Position numbers and translations under genes: made by a program | In this document: piece by piece, positions 23,921-31,695 of the stretch | Layout of the letters: every line of letters begins with the position of its first letter | Numbering within the stretch: position 1 is the first letter of the stretch | NCBI GenBank assembly: GCA_045577075.1 | Contig: JAZNHR010000007.1 | Coordinates: 1 to 43,921, forward strand | Length of the DNA: 43,921 bases | Direction of reading: 5' to 3' | Source of the DNA: SIG447 sp045577075 | Lineage (GTDB): Bacteria; Bacillota; Clostridia; UMGS1883; UMGS1540 | The notes under the pieces: model-generated | What the model was told of the DNA's origin: nothing | The model's input: only the letters and a program-made list of their open reading frames with translations | Databases searched by the model: none

Positions 23921-24688
23921 ATGATGTTAAAAGAACTGAAAAAAGATAATCTCGCCTGCCGCATTTATGCGACAAGAAAAGAAATGGGCGAAGCAGCGGC
24001 AAAGGATATTTACGAAACGATCTTAAAGCTTTTGGAAACGAAAGAAACTTTAAACATGATTTTTGCTGCAGCACCTTCCCAGAATGATGTGCTCGCATCT
24101 CTTCTTGAAAAGAAGGATATTCCCTGGAACAGAATCAATGCATTCCATATGGATGAATATATTGGTCTCGATAAATCTGCACCCCAGGGCTTTGGTAACT
24201 TTTTGAAGGCTGCCATTTTCGATAAGGTACCCTTTAAGAGCGTAAACCTCATTGACTGCAGCGCTAAGGACGTTGCGGCTGAATGTGCAAGATACACAAA
24301 ACTTCTTCAGGAAAACCCTGTTGACATCGTATGCCTCGGCATCGGCGAAAACGGGCATATTGCTTTCAACGACCCGGGCGTTGCAGACTTTAACGATACG
24401 GCACTTATAAAGCCGGCAGAGCTTGACCTCGTTTGCCGCCAGCAGCAGGTCAATGATGGTTGCTTTGCGGCACTTGACGAAGTGCCCGAAACAGCACTTA
24501 CCCTGACGATTCCTGCCCTTTGCGCCGGTAAATATATGTTCTGCGTTGTACCTGCTCCCACAAAGGCGGCGGCAGTTACTGCTACTATGACCGGCCCTAT
24601 CACCGACCAGTGCCCGGCTACTATTCTTCGCAAGCATGATAATGCAATTCTCTATTGCGATGCAGATAGCGGCAAAAATCTTTTATAA
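23921..24688 (+). CDS. nagB: Glucosamine-6-phosphate deaminase
   Basis: A 255-residue NagB, converting glucosamine-6-phosphate to fructose-6-phosphate and ammonia in the cytoplasm. Diagnostic motifs are HMDEYIGL (general-base Asp), VCLGIGENGHIAFNDP and PALCAGKYMFCVVPAPTKAAAV. Length is normal. The ATG at 23921 (next codon also ATG) has only a weak ribosome site, AGAAAG. No nagA or transporter is adjacent. Together with the sialidase-like genes it hints at amino sugar use, but they are far apart and not co-transcribed. Confidence 0.9.
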   Translation: MMLKELKKDNLACRIYATRKEMGEAAAKDIYETILKLLETKETLNMIFAAAPSQNDVLASLLEKKDIPWNRINAFHMDEYIGLDKSAPQGFGNFLKAAIFDKVPFKSVNLIDCSAKDVAAECARYTKLLQENPVDIVCLGIGENGHIAFNDPGVADFNDTALIKPAELDLVCRQQQVNDGCFAALDEVPETALTLTIPALCAGKYMFCVVPAPTKAAAVTATMTGPITDQCPATILRKHDNAILYCDADSGKNLL

Positions 24689-24699
24689 TTTTAAACAGC

Positions 24700-24728
24700 A
24701 AAAAGCACTTCGGAAGAAGTGCTTTTTA
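24700..24728 (+). terminator. Terminator of nagB
   Basis: Stem AAAAGCACTTC/GAAGTGCTTTT with GGAA loop and T run. Confidence 0.85.
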
Positions 24729-24737
24729 CATGTGCTT

Positions 24738-24962
24738 TTATTTAGCTGTGTTTCTTGGATACGGCTTTTTTTCGTCCGTAAGACCTGCAAGATAGTCCAT
24801 ACTGGTGTCTAGGGCGATAGCAATCTTTCGACATTGCTCAAACGTGTAATACCGTTTGCCGTTTTCTTTCTTGGAGTAATCACTTTGGTCGATACCCGTC
24901 AGCATTTGCATTTTAATTTGCGTATATCCTTTTTCTTTGCGAAGCTCTTTTAATCTGCGCAT
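24738..24962 (-). CDS. Small XRE-family repressor
   Basis: A 74-residue protein that is essentially one Cro/CI-type helix-turn-helix (RLKELRKEKGYTQIKMQMLTGIDQSDYSKKENGKRYY) with a short tail CRKIAIALDTSMDYLAGLT typical of this family. The start at 24962 has AGGTGA 6 bases upstream. A perfect palindrome at 24994-25012 in front of the gene is the likely operator. A tiny hydrophobic frame and a DUF3006-like gene lie on the other side of it. Confidence 0.8.
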   Translation of the reverse strand: MRRLKELRKEKGYTQIKMQMLTGIDQSDYSKKENGKRYYTFEQCRKIAIALDTSMDYLAGLTDEKKPYPRNTAK

Positions 24963-24993
24963 TTTCATCACCTAAACTTTATTATGGCAAAAT

Positions 24994-25012
24994 ACCCTAT
25001 TGAAAATAGGGT
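24994..25012. promoter_or_regulatory. Palindromic operator of the XRE repressor
   Basis: ACCCTATT, GAA, AATAGGGT: a perfect 8-bp inverted repeat 31 bases before the repressor start. It overlaps a TTGACC on the minus strand and a TTGAAA on the plus strand, each a possible -35 box, so it could control both directions. Confidence 0.6.
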
Positions 25013-25040
25013 CAAATTAACCTAAAAATAAGTATCGGGG

Positions 25041-25133
25041 GTGATTGTGGCAGAGCGTACATATTATTTGGGTCTCTTAAAGTTTTTCTTTTTACCGCTT
25101 TACCTTCTTTATAAGGGTATATATCTAATGTAG
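25041..25133 (+). CDS. Possible tiny hydrophobic peptide next to the XRE gene
   Basis: A frame of 28-30 codons from GTG (25041 or 25047), encoding a peptide with the hydrophobic stretch LGLLKFFFLPLYLLYKG, compatible with one membrane segment. GGGGGTGA overlaps or precedes the start. The frame is divergent from the repressor and would share its operator. I do not recognise it; short frames like this arise by chance, so this is tentative. Confidence 0.25.
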   Translation: MIVAERTYYLGLLKFFFLPLYLLYKGIYLM

Positions 25134-25190
25134 GCGTTTCTTGTTGCCGTATCTCATTTATAAAAATAGGGACAATGGTGTCTCTTTTAT

Positions 25191-25219
25191 TTGCTTTTCT
25201 TTCGTAAATATGGTATACT
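25191..25219 (+). promoter_or_regulatory. Promoter of the DUF3006-like gene
   Basis: TTGCTT, 17-base spacer, TATACT, 31 bases before the start codon. Confidence 0.65.
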
Positions 25220-25249
25220 TGCTTTAATTGTTTTTAAGGGAGGACGCAT

Positions 25250-25414
25250 ATGGAACCGAAAAACTACACCGTTTTGAAAATCGAGGGGGACTATGCTATT
25301 TTAAAGGAAGACGAAACGGGGGCAGAAGTCTTCATTGCCCTGGCGCTTTTGCCGGAAGGGGTAGATGAAGGGACGCGCCTTCGGTACGAGATGTTTTCTT
25401 ATTCTATGGAATAA
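25250..25414 (+). CDS. Small DUF3006-like protein
   Basis: A 54-residue protein starting MEPKNYTVLKIEGDYAILKED and containing ALLPEGVDEGTRLRYEM. The pattern IEGDxAIL ... LLPEGVxEGxxL matches DUF3006, short proteins often found near secreted metallo-hydrolases in Bacillota, function unknown. GGGAGGA lies 7 bases ahead of the ATG and a good promoter further up. The stop is followed at once by the next promoter, so it is probably monocistronic. Confidence 0.65.
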   Translation: MEPKNYTVLKIEGDYAILKEDETGAEVFIALALLPEGVDEGTRLRYEMFSYSME

Positions 25415-25425
25415 AAATTTTAGGC

Positions 25426-25454
25426 TTGCAATGGAAGGGGTTTTATGGCATAAT
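25426..25454 (+). promoter_or_regulatory. Promoter of the NSS transporter gene
   Basis: TTGCAA, 17-base spacer, CATAAT. Confidence 0.6.
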
Positions 25455-25484
25455 AATAGACAGTTTACATATGGAGGTACTTTT

Positions 25485-26837
25485 ATGAAAAGCGAAAGAA
25501 GCAGCTTTACCGGGAAAATCGGTTTTGTTTTGGCGGCTGCAGGGTCGGCGGTAGGGCTTGGAAACATCTGGCGTTTCCCGTATCTTGCCGCAAAGTACGG
25601 CGGCGGGATTTTTCTCTTTGTCTATTTGATTTTAGCCGTGACATTCGGCTTTGGTCTGATGGTGACGGAAATTGCCATCGGCAGAAAGACGGGGCTGAGC
25701 GCTATCGGCGCATACCGCAAGCTTAATAAAAAGTTTTCCTTTGTGGGGTGGCTCGGTGCCATTATTCCCATGATTATTCTGCCGTACTATTCTGTTATCG
25801 GCGGCTGGGTCACGAAGTATTTGTATACCTTCATCACAGGACCCGAAAATGCGATGGCAGGAGGAAAACTGTTTTTTGATACGTTTGTTTCCCAGCCGGC
25901 AGAGCCGCTTTTGTGGTTCTGCATTTTCCTCGGCATTACGGCGGCGGTTGTATTCCTCGGCGTTGAGAAGGGTGTAGAAAAGGTAAGCAAAATTATGATG
26001 CCTGTTTTAGTTGGCATTTCCATTGTGATTACTATATATTCCATGTGCCTCCCCGGCGCAATGGAAGGTGTGCTCTTTTATATCACGCCGGACTTTTCAA
26101 AGTTCTCCGTCGAGCTTCTTTTGGGGGCTATGGGACAGCTTTTCTACTCCATGTCCCTCGCCATGGGTATTATGATTACCTACGGCTCCTACATGAAAAA
26201 GGACGTACATATTGAAAGTGCGGTGCACCAGATTGAAATTTTCGATACCGGCATTGCATTCCTTGCCGGCCTTATGATTGTGCCGGCAACCTTCGTCTTT
26301 TCCGGCGGCGGCAATCTCAATCACGGCCCGGGGCTTATGTTCGGTACCCTTCCCCAGGTGTTCCAAGGCATGCTTGGCGGACAGTTTATCGGCGCCCTCT
26401 TCTTCCTTTTGGTATTGTTTGCGGCGCTGACAAGCTCGATTTCCCTTATGGAAACCATTGTATCCATTCTCCAGGACAAGCTCCACTGGAAACGGGCTAC
26501 AAGCTGTATCGCCGTATTTTTGGGGGCAATCCTTTTGGGTGTGCCCTCGTCCCTCGGCAACGGTCTTTGGAGCCATATTACCCCCCTCGGCATGGGACTG
26601 CTTGACTTCTTTGACTTTATTTCCAACAGCGTAATGATGCCCGTGGTAGCCCTTTTGACGGCTATTTTCGTCGGCTATGTTTTAAAGCCGAAGAGCATTA
26701 TTGAGGAAGTAGAGCTGACAGGCCCGTTTAAGGGTAAAACCCTATATACCGTAGTGATTAAATATATTGCGCCGGTCTGCATTTTGCTGATTTTAATTTC
26801 GTCCGTACTCGGTGCATTCGGTATTATTAAAATATAA
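25485..26837 (+). CDS. Sodium-dependent neurotransmitter-symporter-family transporter
   Basis: A 450-residue polytopic membrane protein of the NSS/SNF family (LeuT, TnaT, MhsT relatives) that takes up amino acids with sodium. The N-terminal signature GSAVGLGNIWRFPYLAAKYGGG contains the unwound TM1 binding motif, and about eleven membrane segments follow. The ATG at 25485 has GGAGG upstream and lies directly before the conserved region; upstream in-frame codons add nothing recognisable. A terminator separates it from the redox operon, so co-regulation is not implied. Amino acid specificity cannot be told. Confidence 0.9.
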   Translation: MKSERSSFTGKIGFVLAAAGSAVGLGNIWRFPYLAAKYGGGIFLFVYLILAVTFGFGLMVTEIAIGRKTGLSAIGAYRKLNKKFSFVGWLGAIIPMIILPYYSVIGGWVTKYLYTFITGPENAMAGGKLFFDTFVSQPAEPLLWFCIFLGITAAVVFLGVEKGVEKVSKIMMPVLVGISIVITIYSMCLPGAMEGVLFYITPDFSKFSVELLLGAMGQLFYSMSLAMGIMITYGSYMKKDVHIESAVHQIEIFDTGIAFLAGLMIVPATFVFSGGGNLNHGPGLMFGTLPQVFQGMLGGQFIGALFFLLVLFAALTSSISLMETIVSILQDKLHWKRATSCIAVFLGAILLGVPSSLGNGLWSHITPLGMGLLDFFDFISNSVMMPVVALLTAIFVGYVLKPKSIIEEVELTGPFKGKTLYTVVIKYIAPVCILLILISSVLGAFGIIKI

Positions 26838-26841
26838 CAAG

Positions 26842-26883
26842 AAAGCCGTAATATGCATATTGTATTTATTACGGCTTTTTCTT
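26842..26883 (+). terminator. Terminator of the NSS gene
   Basis: Stem AAAGCCGTAATA/TATTACGGCTTT with T run. Confidence 0.85.
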
Positions 26884-26892
26884 TCTTTTCTC

Positions 26893-26921
26893 TTGCAAAA
26901 TATGTTGAAAAATGATATAAT
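26893..26921 (+). promoter_or_regulatory. Promoter of a candidate small RNA/leader
   Basis: TTGCAA, 17-base spacer, TATAAT; expected start near 26928. Confidence 0.6.
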
Positions 26922-26927
26922 AAATCG

Positions 26928-27009
26928 GATATAAAAAAGAGTGCCGTTTTTCTCACCGAAATCGGGTGAGAAATCGACAAAAACAGCCCGAATTTCGGCG
27001 CTTTTTTTT
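26928..27009 (+). ncRNA. Candidate small RNA or attenuator before the mdh-hdr operon
   Basis: A promoter-to-terminator unit of about 80 bases without a reading frame. A 9-bp hairpin TTTCTCACC/GGTGAGAAA (26949-26973) is followed by a terminator hairpin CCGA/TCGG flanked by AGC/GCT (26985-27002) and eight T. The outer segment AGTGCCG (26940) can instead pair with CGGCGCT (26996-27002), enclosing the first hairpin: two exclusive folds, as in riboswitch-type attenuators. Family not recognised. Confidence 0.45.
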
Positions 27010-27046
27010 GACAATCTGTCTTTTTTTGGAATCTTTGAAAAAAGGC

Positions 27047-27075
27047 TTGATAAATTTTTGTCAATGTGATATAAA
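27047..27075 (+). promoter_or_regulatory. Promoter of the mdh-hdr-flx-frd operon
   Basis: TTGATA, 17-base spacer, TATAAA, about 59 bases before mdh. The leader holds a small CGGC-GTAA-GCCG hairpin (27101-27112). Confidence 0.65.
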
Positions 27076-27133
27076 TTATATGGGCTAAAAGAAATAATAC
27101 GGCGTAAGCCGATAAAAAGAAAGGGCGAAGGAT

Positions 27134-28081
27134 ATGAGCAAAATCACTATTATCGGTGCCGGTAGCGTCGGCTCCACAATTGCGTACACGCTTTCGCAAG
27201 AAAGTCTGGCTACGGAGATTGTACTTATCGACATCAACAAAAAGAAGGCCGGCGGCGAGGTTATGGACATTATGCAGGGCACAAGCTTCCGTGATGCCAT
27301 TTCCATTACAAGCGGCGACTATGCAGATGCAAAAGACTCTGATATTGTTATTATTACTTCCGGCATGGCAAGAAAGCCGGGACAGACGCGTCTGGACCTT
27401 ACGCAAACCAATGTCAATATTATTAAAGATATTGCACCGAAGATTGCAAAGGCCGCGCCAAATGCTTTGTATATTATTGTAAGTAATCCCGTAGATATTA
27501 TTACCTATGTATTTATGCAGAAATCGGGTCTGCCGGAAAAACAGATTCTTGGCTCCGGTACTCTTCTTGATACTTCTCGCCTCCGCCATGCCCTTTCTGA
27601 GCATTTCGGCGTAGCGCAGAAGAGTATTCATGCTTATATCTTCGGTGAACACGGCGACACTTCCTTTGTTCCCTGGTCCATCGCCCGCATTTCCGCGGTT
27701 GGCGTTGAAGAATACACACGAATTGCGAGATCCCTCGGTGACGACATTCCGCCCATGGATACGGCTATGATTGAAGACCGCGTCCGAAAAAGCGGCGGCA
27801 TGATTATCGAAGGCAAGGGTGCAACATTCTATGCTGTTGCCACAAGCGTTTGCCGTCTTTGCAGCGTTCTCTTGGCACCCAAGACCTCTATCGTAACGGT
27901 TTCTTCCATGATGCATGGCGAATATGATTTAGAAGATGTATGCCTTTCTACCCTGACGCGCATCGGGCCGAGCGGCGTTATTGGCAGATTCCCCGTAGAG
28001 CTTTCTCCGGAAGAATACAAGAAACTGCATCACAGTGCAAACACCTTAAAGGATATTATTAAGCAGTTAGACCTTGCGTAA
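27134..28081 (+). CDS. mdh: Malate dehydrogenase of the LDH fold (reads as LDH by similarity)
   Basis: A 315-residue NAD-dependent 2-hydroxyacid dehydrogenase. Rossmann motif GAGSVGSTIAY (residues 8-18), NAD-selecting Asp in IVLIDIN (33), catalytic Asp/Arg in LLDTSRLR (146/149), catalytic His in GEHGDT (173). Overall it looks like L-lactate dehydrogenase, but the substrate-specificity position, Gln102 in Bacillus LDH (NQKPGETR), is Arg80 here in MARKPGQTR. Arg at this place defines malate dehydrogenases, and Gln-to-Arg alone turns Bacillus LDH into an efficient malate dehydrogenase. The downstream fumarase, fumarate reductase and exchanger genes agree. It probably reduces oxaloacetate to malate with NADH. 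First gene of the run, 20 bases before hdrB. Confidence 0.8.
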   Translation: MSKITIIGAGSVGSTIAYTLSQESLATEIVLIDINKKKAGGEVMDIMQGTSFRDAISITSGDYADAKDSDIVIITSGMARKPGQTRLDLTQTNVNIIKDIAPKIAKAAPNALYIIVSNPVDIITYVFMQKSGLPEKQILGSGTLLDTSRLRHALSEHFGVAQKSIHAYIFGEHGDTSFVPWSIARISAVGVEEYTRIARSLGDDIPPMDTAMIEDRVRKSGGMIIEGKGATFYAVATSVCRLCSVLLAPKTSIVTVSSMMHGEYDLEDVCLSTLTRIGPSGVIGRFPVELSPEEYKKLHHSANTLKDIIKQLDLA

Positions 28082-28101
28082 TTTAGGAAGGGGCGAAAAA
28101 A

Positions 28102-28884
28102 ATGAAATACAGCTATTACCCGGGCTGCACCTTGCGTACCAAGGCAAAGGAGCTGGATACGTATGCAAGGAAGTCGGCCGAGGCTTTAGGCTTTACCCTC
28201 GAGGAAGTCGAGGACTGGCAGTGCTGTGGCGGCGTGTATCCCTTGGGAACGGACGAAATTGCAACAAAGCTTTCTTCTGTGCGCGCCTTGGCCAGTGCCA
28301 AAGAAAAAGGACAGCCGCTTGTCACGCTTTGCTCGGCATGTCACCATGTTTTAAAGCGTGTCAATGACGATATGAGAAACGTACCGAAGGTACGGAATGC
28401 GGCAAACCTTTATATGGGTGCAGAGGAGCCGTACAACGGGGAAACGGAAGTTCTCCATTTCCTCGAGGTTCTTCGTGACCGCATCGGCTGGGACGAACTT
28501 AAGAAAAAGGTCGTAAATCCCCTGACGGGCAAGAAAATCGGTGCCTATTACGGTTGCCTGCTCCTTCGCCCGGGGCGGATTTTAGGCTTTGACGACCCGG
28601 AAAACCCCACGATTATCGAGGACTTTATCCGCGCCATTGGTGCTGAGCCCGTTTCGTATGCATATCGTAACGAATGCTGCGGCGGCTACATTTCCCTGCG
28701 TGACGGGGATAAGGCACGGCAGATGTGCGATACAATTATGGAAAATGCAGCCGGATTTGGTGCCGAGATGCTCCTCACGGCATGTCCGCTTTGCATGTAT
28801 AATCTCAATAAGAGTGACAAATTACCGGTATACTACTTTACCGAGCTTTTGGCCGAGGCACTCGGCGTAAAGGAGGCGGAATAA
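28102..28884 (+). CDS. hdrB: Heterodisulfide reductase-like subunit B
   Basis: A 260-residue protein with both CCG domains of HdrB: Cys9, Cys41-Cys42, Cys77, Cys80 and Cys152, Cys192-Cys193, Cys228, Cys231. In methanogen HdrB these bind two non-cubane [4Fe-4S] clusters that split the CoM-S-S-CoB disulfide. Bacteria lack that substrate, so here HdrB more likely hands electrons to a protein or thiol partner; the fumarate reductase in the same operon is the obvious candidate (inference). AGGAAGGGG lies ahead of the ATG; the next gene starts 2 bases after its stop. Confidence 0.9.
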   Translation: MKYSYYPGCTLRTKAKELDTYARKSAEALGFTLEEVEDWQCCGGVYPLGTDEIATKLSSVRALASAKEKGQPLVTLCSACHHVLKRVNDDMRNVPKVRNAANLYMGAEEPYNGETEVLHFLEVLRDRIGWDELKKKVVNPLTGKKIGAYYGCLLLRPGRILGFDDPENPTIIEDFIRAIGAEPVSYAYRNECCGGYISLRDGDKARQMCDTIMENAAGFGAEMLLTACPLCMYNLNKSDKLPVYYFTELLAEALGVKEAE

Positions 28885-28886
28885 GC

Positions 28887-29273
28887 ATGCAGAAGTATAA
28901 TGCAGAAATGATTCAGGAAATCAGCGGTGTAAATCCCTATAAATGCATGAAGTGCGGTAAATGCAGTGCAACCTGTCCGTCCTTTGATGAAATGGATATT
29001 AAACCCCACCAGTTCGTTTCCTACGTTCTGCGTGGTGATATAGAAGCACTGGCAGACTCTAAGTCCCTGTGGAAATGTCTTTCCTGCTTTGCATGCGTGG
29101 AGCGTTGCCCCAGAAATGTAGAGCCGGCAAAGCTGATTGACGCGGCAAGGCAGCTCGTTGTGCGTCAGCGCGGCAACGAAGCGGACCTTTCCCCCGACGA
29201 AATTCCGGCACTTCTCGATGAGAAGACGCCCCAGCAGTTACTCGTCAGTGCGTTCAGAAGATACAGGAGGTGA
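28887..29273 (+). CDS. hdrC: Heterodisulfide reductase-like subunit C
   Basis: A 128-residue iron-sulfur protein with two [4Fe-4S] motifs, Cys20-x2-Cys23-x2-Cys26-x3-Cys30-Pro and Cys64-x2-Cys67-x2-Cys70-x3-Cys74-Pro, as in HdrC, which links HdrA to HdrB. AGGAGG inside the end of hdrB is its ribosome site. The last codons, AGG AGG TGA, form the ribosome site of hdrA, a tight translational arrangement. Confidence 0.92.
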   Translation: MQKYNAEMIQEISGVNPYKCMKCGKCSATCPSFDEMDIKPHQFVSYVLRGDIEALADSKSLWKCLSCFACVERCPRNVEPAKLIDAARQLVVRQRGNEADLSPDEIPALLDEKTPQQLLVSAFRRYRR

Positions 29274-29278
29274 CAAAA

Positions 29279-31267
29279 GTGCAGAGAATTGGCGTATTTG
29301 TTTGTCATTGCGGCAGTAACATTGCGGCAACGGTAGACGTAAAACGTGTTGTAGAAGCAGTAAAGAAGGAACAGGGCGTTGTACACGCAGAGGATTACCC
29401 CTATATGTGCTCCGAAGCCGGTCAGGCACTGATTGCCGCCGCTATCAAGGAAAAGAATTTAGGCGGTATCGTCGTTTGCTCCTGCTCGCCCCGTATGCAT
29501 GAAGCAACCTTCCGCAAAGCTGCAGAACGTGCAGGGCTTAACCCCTACATGGTTGAAATTGCAAATATCCGGGAGCATTGCTCCTGGATTCACAAGGACA
29601 TGGAAGAGGCAACGGAAAAAGCGGTTATTCTCGCCCGTGCCGCCATTGCAAAGGTACATTTAAATTCCCACTTAAAGCCCGGCGAGAGCCTCGTTACAAA
29701 GCGTGCGCTCGTTATCGGCGGCGGTATTGCAGGGATTCAGACGGCACTGGACATTGCAGAGGCAGGGTATGAAGTTGACATCGTGGAGAAGACGCCCAGT
29801 ATCGGCGGCAGAATGAGCCAGCTTGACAAAACGTTCCCGACCCTCGACTGCTCCGCCTGTATCCTCACCCCGAAAATGGTGGAAGCGGCGGCACACGAAA
29901 AAATCAATATTTACACCTACAGCGAAGTAGAAAAAGTATCGGGCTTTGTCGGTGATTTCTCGGTAGATATCCGCAAGAAAGCCAGAAGCGTCGATATCAA
30001 TAAATGTACAGGCTGCGGTCTTTGTCAGGAAAAATGTCCTTCCAAGAAGGCAAAGAGCGAATTTAACCGCGGTCTGAATACAAGAAGTGCAATCTATACG
30101 CCCTTCGCCCAGGCAATTCCCAATGTCCCCGTGATTGACCGGGAAAGCTGCATAAAGTTTAAAACCGGTAAGTGCGGTCTTTGCGAAAAGGTTTGTCAGG
30201 CAGGCGCTATTGATTATACCCAGAAAGATGAAATTATAACCGAAAAATACGGCGCCATCGTCGTTGCCACCGGTTTTGATACCATCAACCTCGATAAGTA
30301 CGGCGAATATGCCTATAACGAAAGTGCAGACGTTATTACTTCTCTGGAGCTTGAGCGTATTATGAACGCCGCAGGCCCCACAAAGGGACACCTCGAACGT
30401 CTTTCCGACGGGAAAGCCCCGAAGGAAATCGTATTTATCCAGTGCGTAGGCAGCCGCTGTGATGACCACAGAGGTAAGCCCTACTGCTCGAAGATTTGCT
30501 GTATGTACACGGCAAAGCATGCGATGCTTATTCGCGATAAGTACCCGGATGTAAACGTTACCGTATTTTATATTGACGTGCGTACCCCCGGTAAGAACTT
30601 TGACGAGTTCTACCGCCGCGCCGTGGAAGAATACGGCGTAAACTATATTAAAGGCCAGGTGGGCAAGGTTGTGCCCCAGCCCGATGGCAGCCTTATGGTA
30701 CAAGGGTCTGACCTTCTTGACGGCAAGCAGATTAAAATGCGCGCCGACATGGTTGTGCTGGCAACGGCCATCGAGCCCGAGGCCGGCGTTCGCAAGATTG
30801 CAACGATGCTGACAGCAAGCATTGACACCAATAACTTCTTAACCGAAGCCCACCCGAAGCTTCGCCCTGTGGAATCTCCCACAGCCGGCGTGTTCCTCTC
30901 CGGCGTTTGCCAGGGCCCGAAGGATATTCCTGAAACGGTTTCCCAGGCAGGGGCGGCGGCAGTCAAGGTTATCGGTCTGCTTGCAAAGGATAAGCTGATG
31001 ACGAACCCCTGCACCGCACAAAGTGACGTGCTCCTTTGTAACGGCTGCAGCGTTTGCCAAAACGTTTGTCCCTACGGCGCAATCAGCTATGAGGACAAAG
31101 AGGTCAACGACCACGGCATTCGCGAAACAAGACGCGTTGCGGTCGTAAACGGTGCCCTTTGTCAGGGCTGTGGCGCATGTACGGTTGCTTGTCCGTCAGG
31201 TGCTATGGACCTTCAGGGCTTCTCCAACAGACAAATTATTGCGGAGGTGGATGCAATATGCCGGTAG
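29279..31267 (+). CDS. hdrA: Heterodisulfide reductase-like subunit A (bifurcating flavoprotein)
   Basis: A 662-residue HdrA. The N-terminal domain has CHCGSNIA and GIVVCSCSPRMHEATFR; then comes a thioredoxin-reductase-like FAD domain (ALVIGGGIAGIQTAL about residue 143, EKTPSIGGRMSQLDKTFP), inserted clusters (CTGCGLCQEKCPSKKAK about 243; CGLCEKVC about 299) and a C-terminal ferredoxin domain with two [4Fe-4S] motifs (CNGCSVCQNVCP about 587, CQGCGACTVACPSG about 628). In known complexes its FAD bifurcates electrons between ferredoxin and HdrBC. GTG at 29279 is the likely start: AGGAGG lies 8 bases upstream, whereas the in-frame GTG at 29270 is inside the ribosome site. Confidence 0.93.
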   Translation: MQRIGVFVCHCGSNIAATVDVKRVVEAVKKEQGVVHAEDYPYMCSEAGQALIAAAIKEKNLGGIVVCSCSPRMHEATFRKAAERAGLNPYMVEIANIREHCSWIHKDMEEATEKAVILARAAIAKVHLNSHLKPGESLVTKRALVIGGGIAGIQTALDIAEAGYEVDIVEKTPSIGGRMSQLDKTFPTLDCSACILTPKMVEAAAHEKINIYTYSEVEKVSGFVGDFSVDIRKKARSVDINKCTGCGLCQEKCPSKKAKSEFNRGLNTRSAIYTPFAQAIPNVPVIDRESCIKFKTGKCGLCEKVCQAGAIDYTQKDEIITEKYGAIVVATGFDTINLDKYGEYAYNESADVITSLELERIMNAAGPTKGHLERLSDGKAPKEIVFIQCVGSRCDDHRGKPYCSKICCMYTAKHAMLIRDKYPDVNVTVFYIDVRTPGKNFDEFYRRAVEEYGVNYIKGQVGKVVPQPDGSLMVQGSDLLDGKQIKMRADMVVLATAIEPEAGVRKIATMLTASIDTNNFLTEAHPKLRPVESPTAGVFLSGVCQGPKDIPETVSQAGAAAVKVIGLLAKDKLMTNPCTAQSDVLLCNGCSVCQNVCPYGAISYEDKEVNDHGIRETRRVAVVNGALCQGCGACTVACPSGAMDLQGFSNRQIIAEVDAICR

Positions 31268-31695
31268 AAAAAGAATTCAGACCTAAAATCGTTGCGTTTT
31301 GCTGTAACTGGTGCAGCTACGCAGGCGCAGACCTTGCCGGCTCAAGCCGTCTCGGCTATCCGGCAGACGTAAAAATTATCCGCGTTCCCTGCTCCTGCAG
31401 AGTCAACCCCATGTTTATTCTGCGCGCCTTTGAAAAGGGTGCGGACGGGGTTATCCTTTGCGGTTGCCACCCCGGTGACTGCCACTATTCTACAGGGAAC
31501 TACTACGCAAGAAGAAGAATGACCCTTCTGTTCTCCCTTCTCGACTACCTCGGTGTAGAAGAAGGCAGAACCCGCGTGGAATGGGTATCCGCGGCAGAAG
31601 GCGTCAAGTTCTCCACAGTTATGAACGAATTTGTCGATAAAATCCGTTCCCTCGGCGAAAATGTAAGATTGGGGGATTTAAGATGCAAGAATTAG
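31258..31695 (+). CDS. mvhD: MvhD/FlxD-type [2Fe-2S] electron transfer protein
   Basis: A 145-residue protein of the MvhD (FlxD) family with its cysteines in place: AFCCNWCSY (15, 16, 19), PCSCRVNP (45, 47) and LCGCHPGDCH (68, 70, 75). MvhD delivers electrons from a hydrogenase, formate dehydrogenase or Flx module to HdrA. No hydrogenase genes are present, and the Flx subunits follow, so the donor is NAD(P)H. It overlaps hdrA by 10 bases and the next gene by 13 bases. Confidence 0.92.
   Translation: MPVEKEFRPKIVAFCCNWCSYAGADLAGSSRLGYPADVKIIRVPCSCRVNPMFILRAFEKGADGVILCGCHPGDCHYSTGNYYARRRMTLLFSLLDYLGVEEGRTRVEWVSAAEGVKFSTVMNEFVDKIRSLGENVRLGDLRCKN

Noticed and set aside
27053..27080. Rex (NADH-sensing) operator at the mdh promoter
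   Set aside because: TTGTCAATGTGATATAA shares letters with a Rex box but the required inverted TTGTGA/TCACAA arms are not both present.
26675..27916. Long open frame on the minus strand opposite the malate dehydrogenase gene
   Set aside because: It is the antisense shadow of mdh and the 3' end of the NSS gene; its translation is Cys/Asn/His-rich with no family pattern and it crosses a terminator and two promoters.
28102..29273. HdrBC as glycolate oxidase/lactate-utilisation (LutA/GlcF-type) subunits
   Set aside because: CCG motifs alone would allow this, but HdrA and MvhD follow directly and there is no FAD oxidase of the GlcD type.
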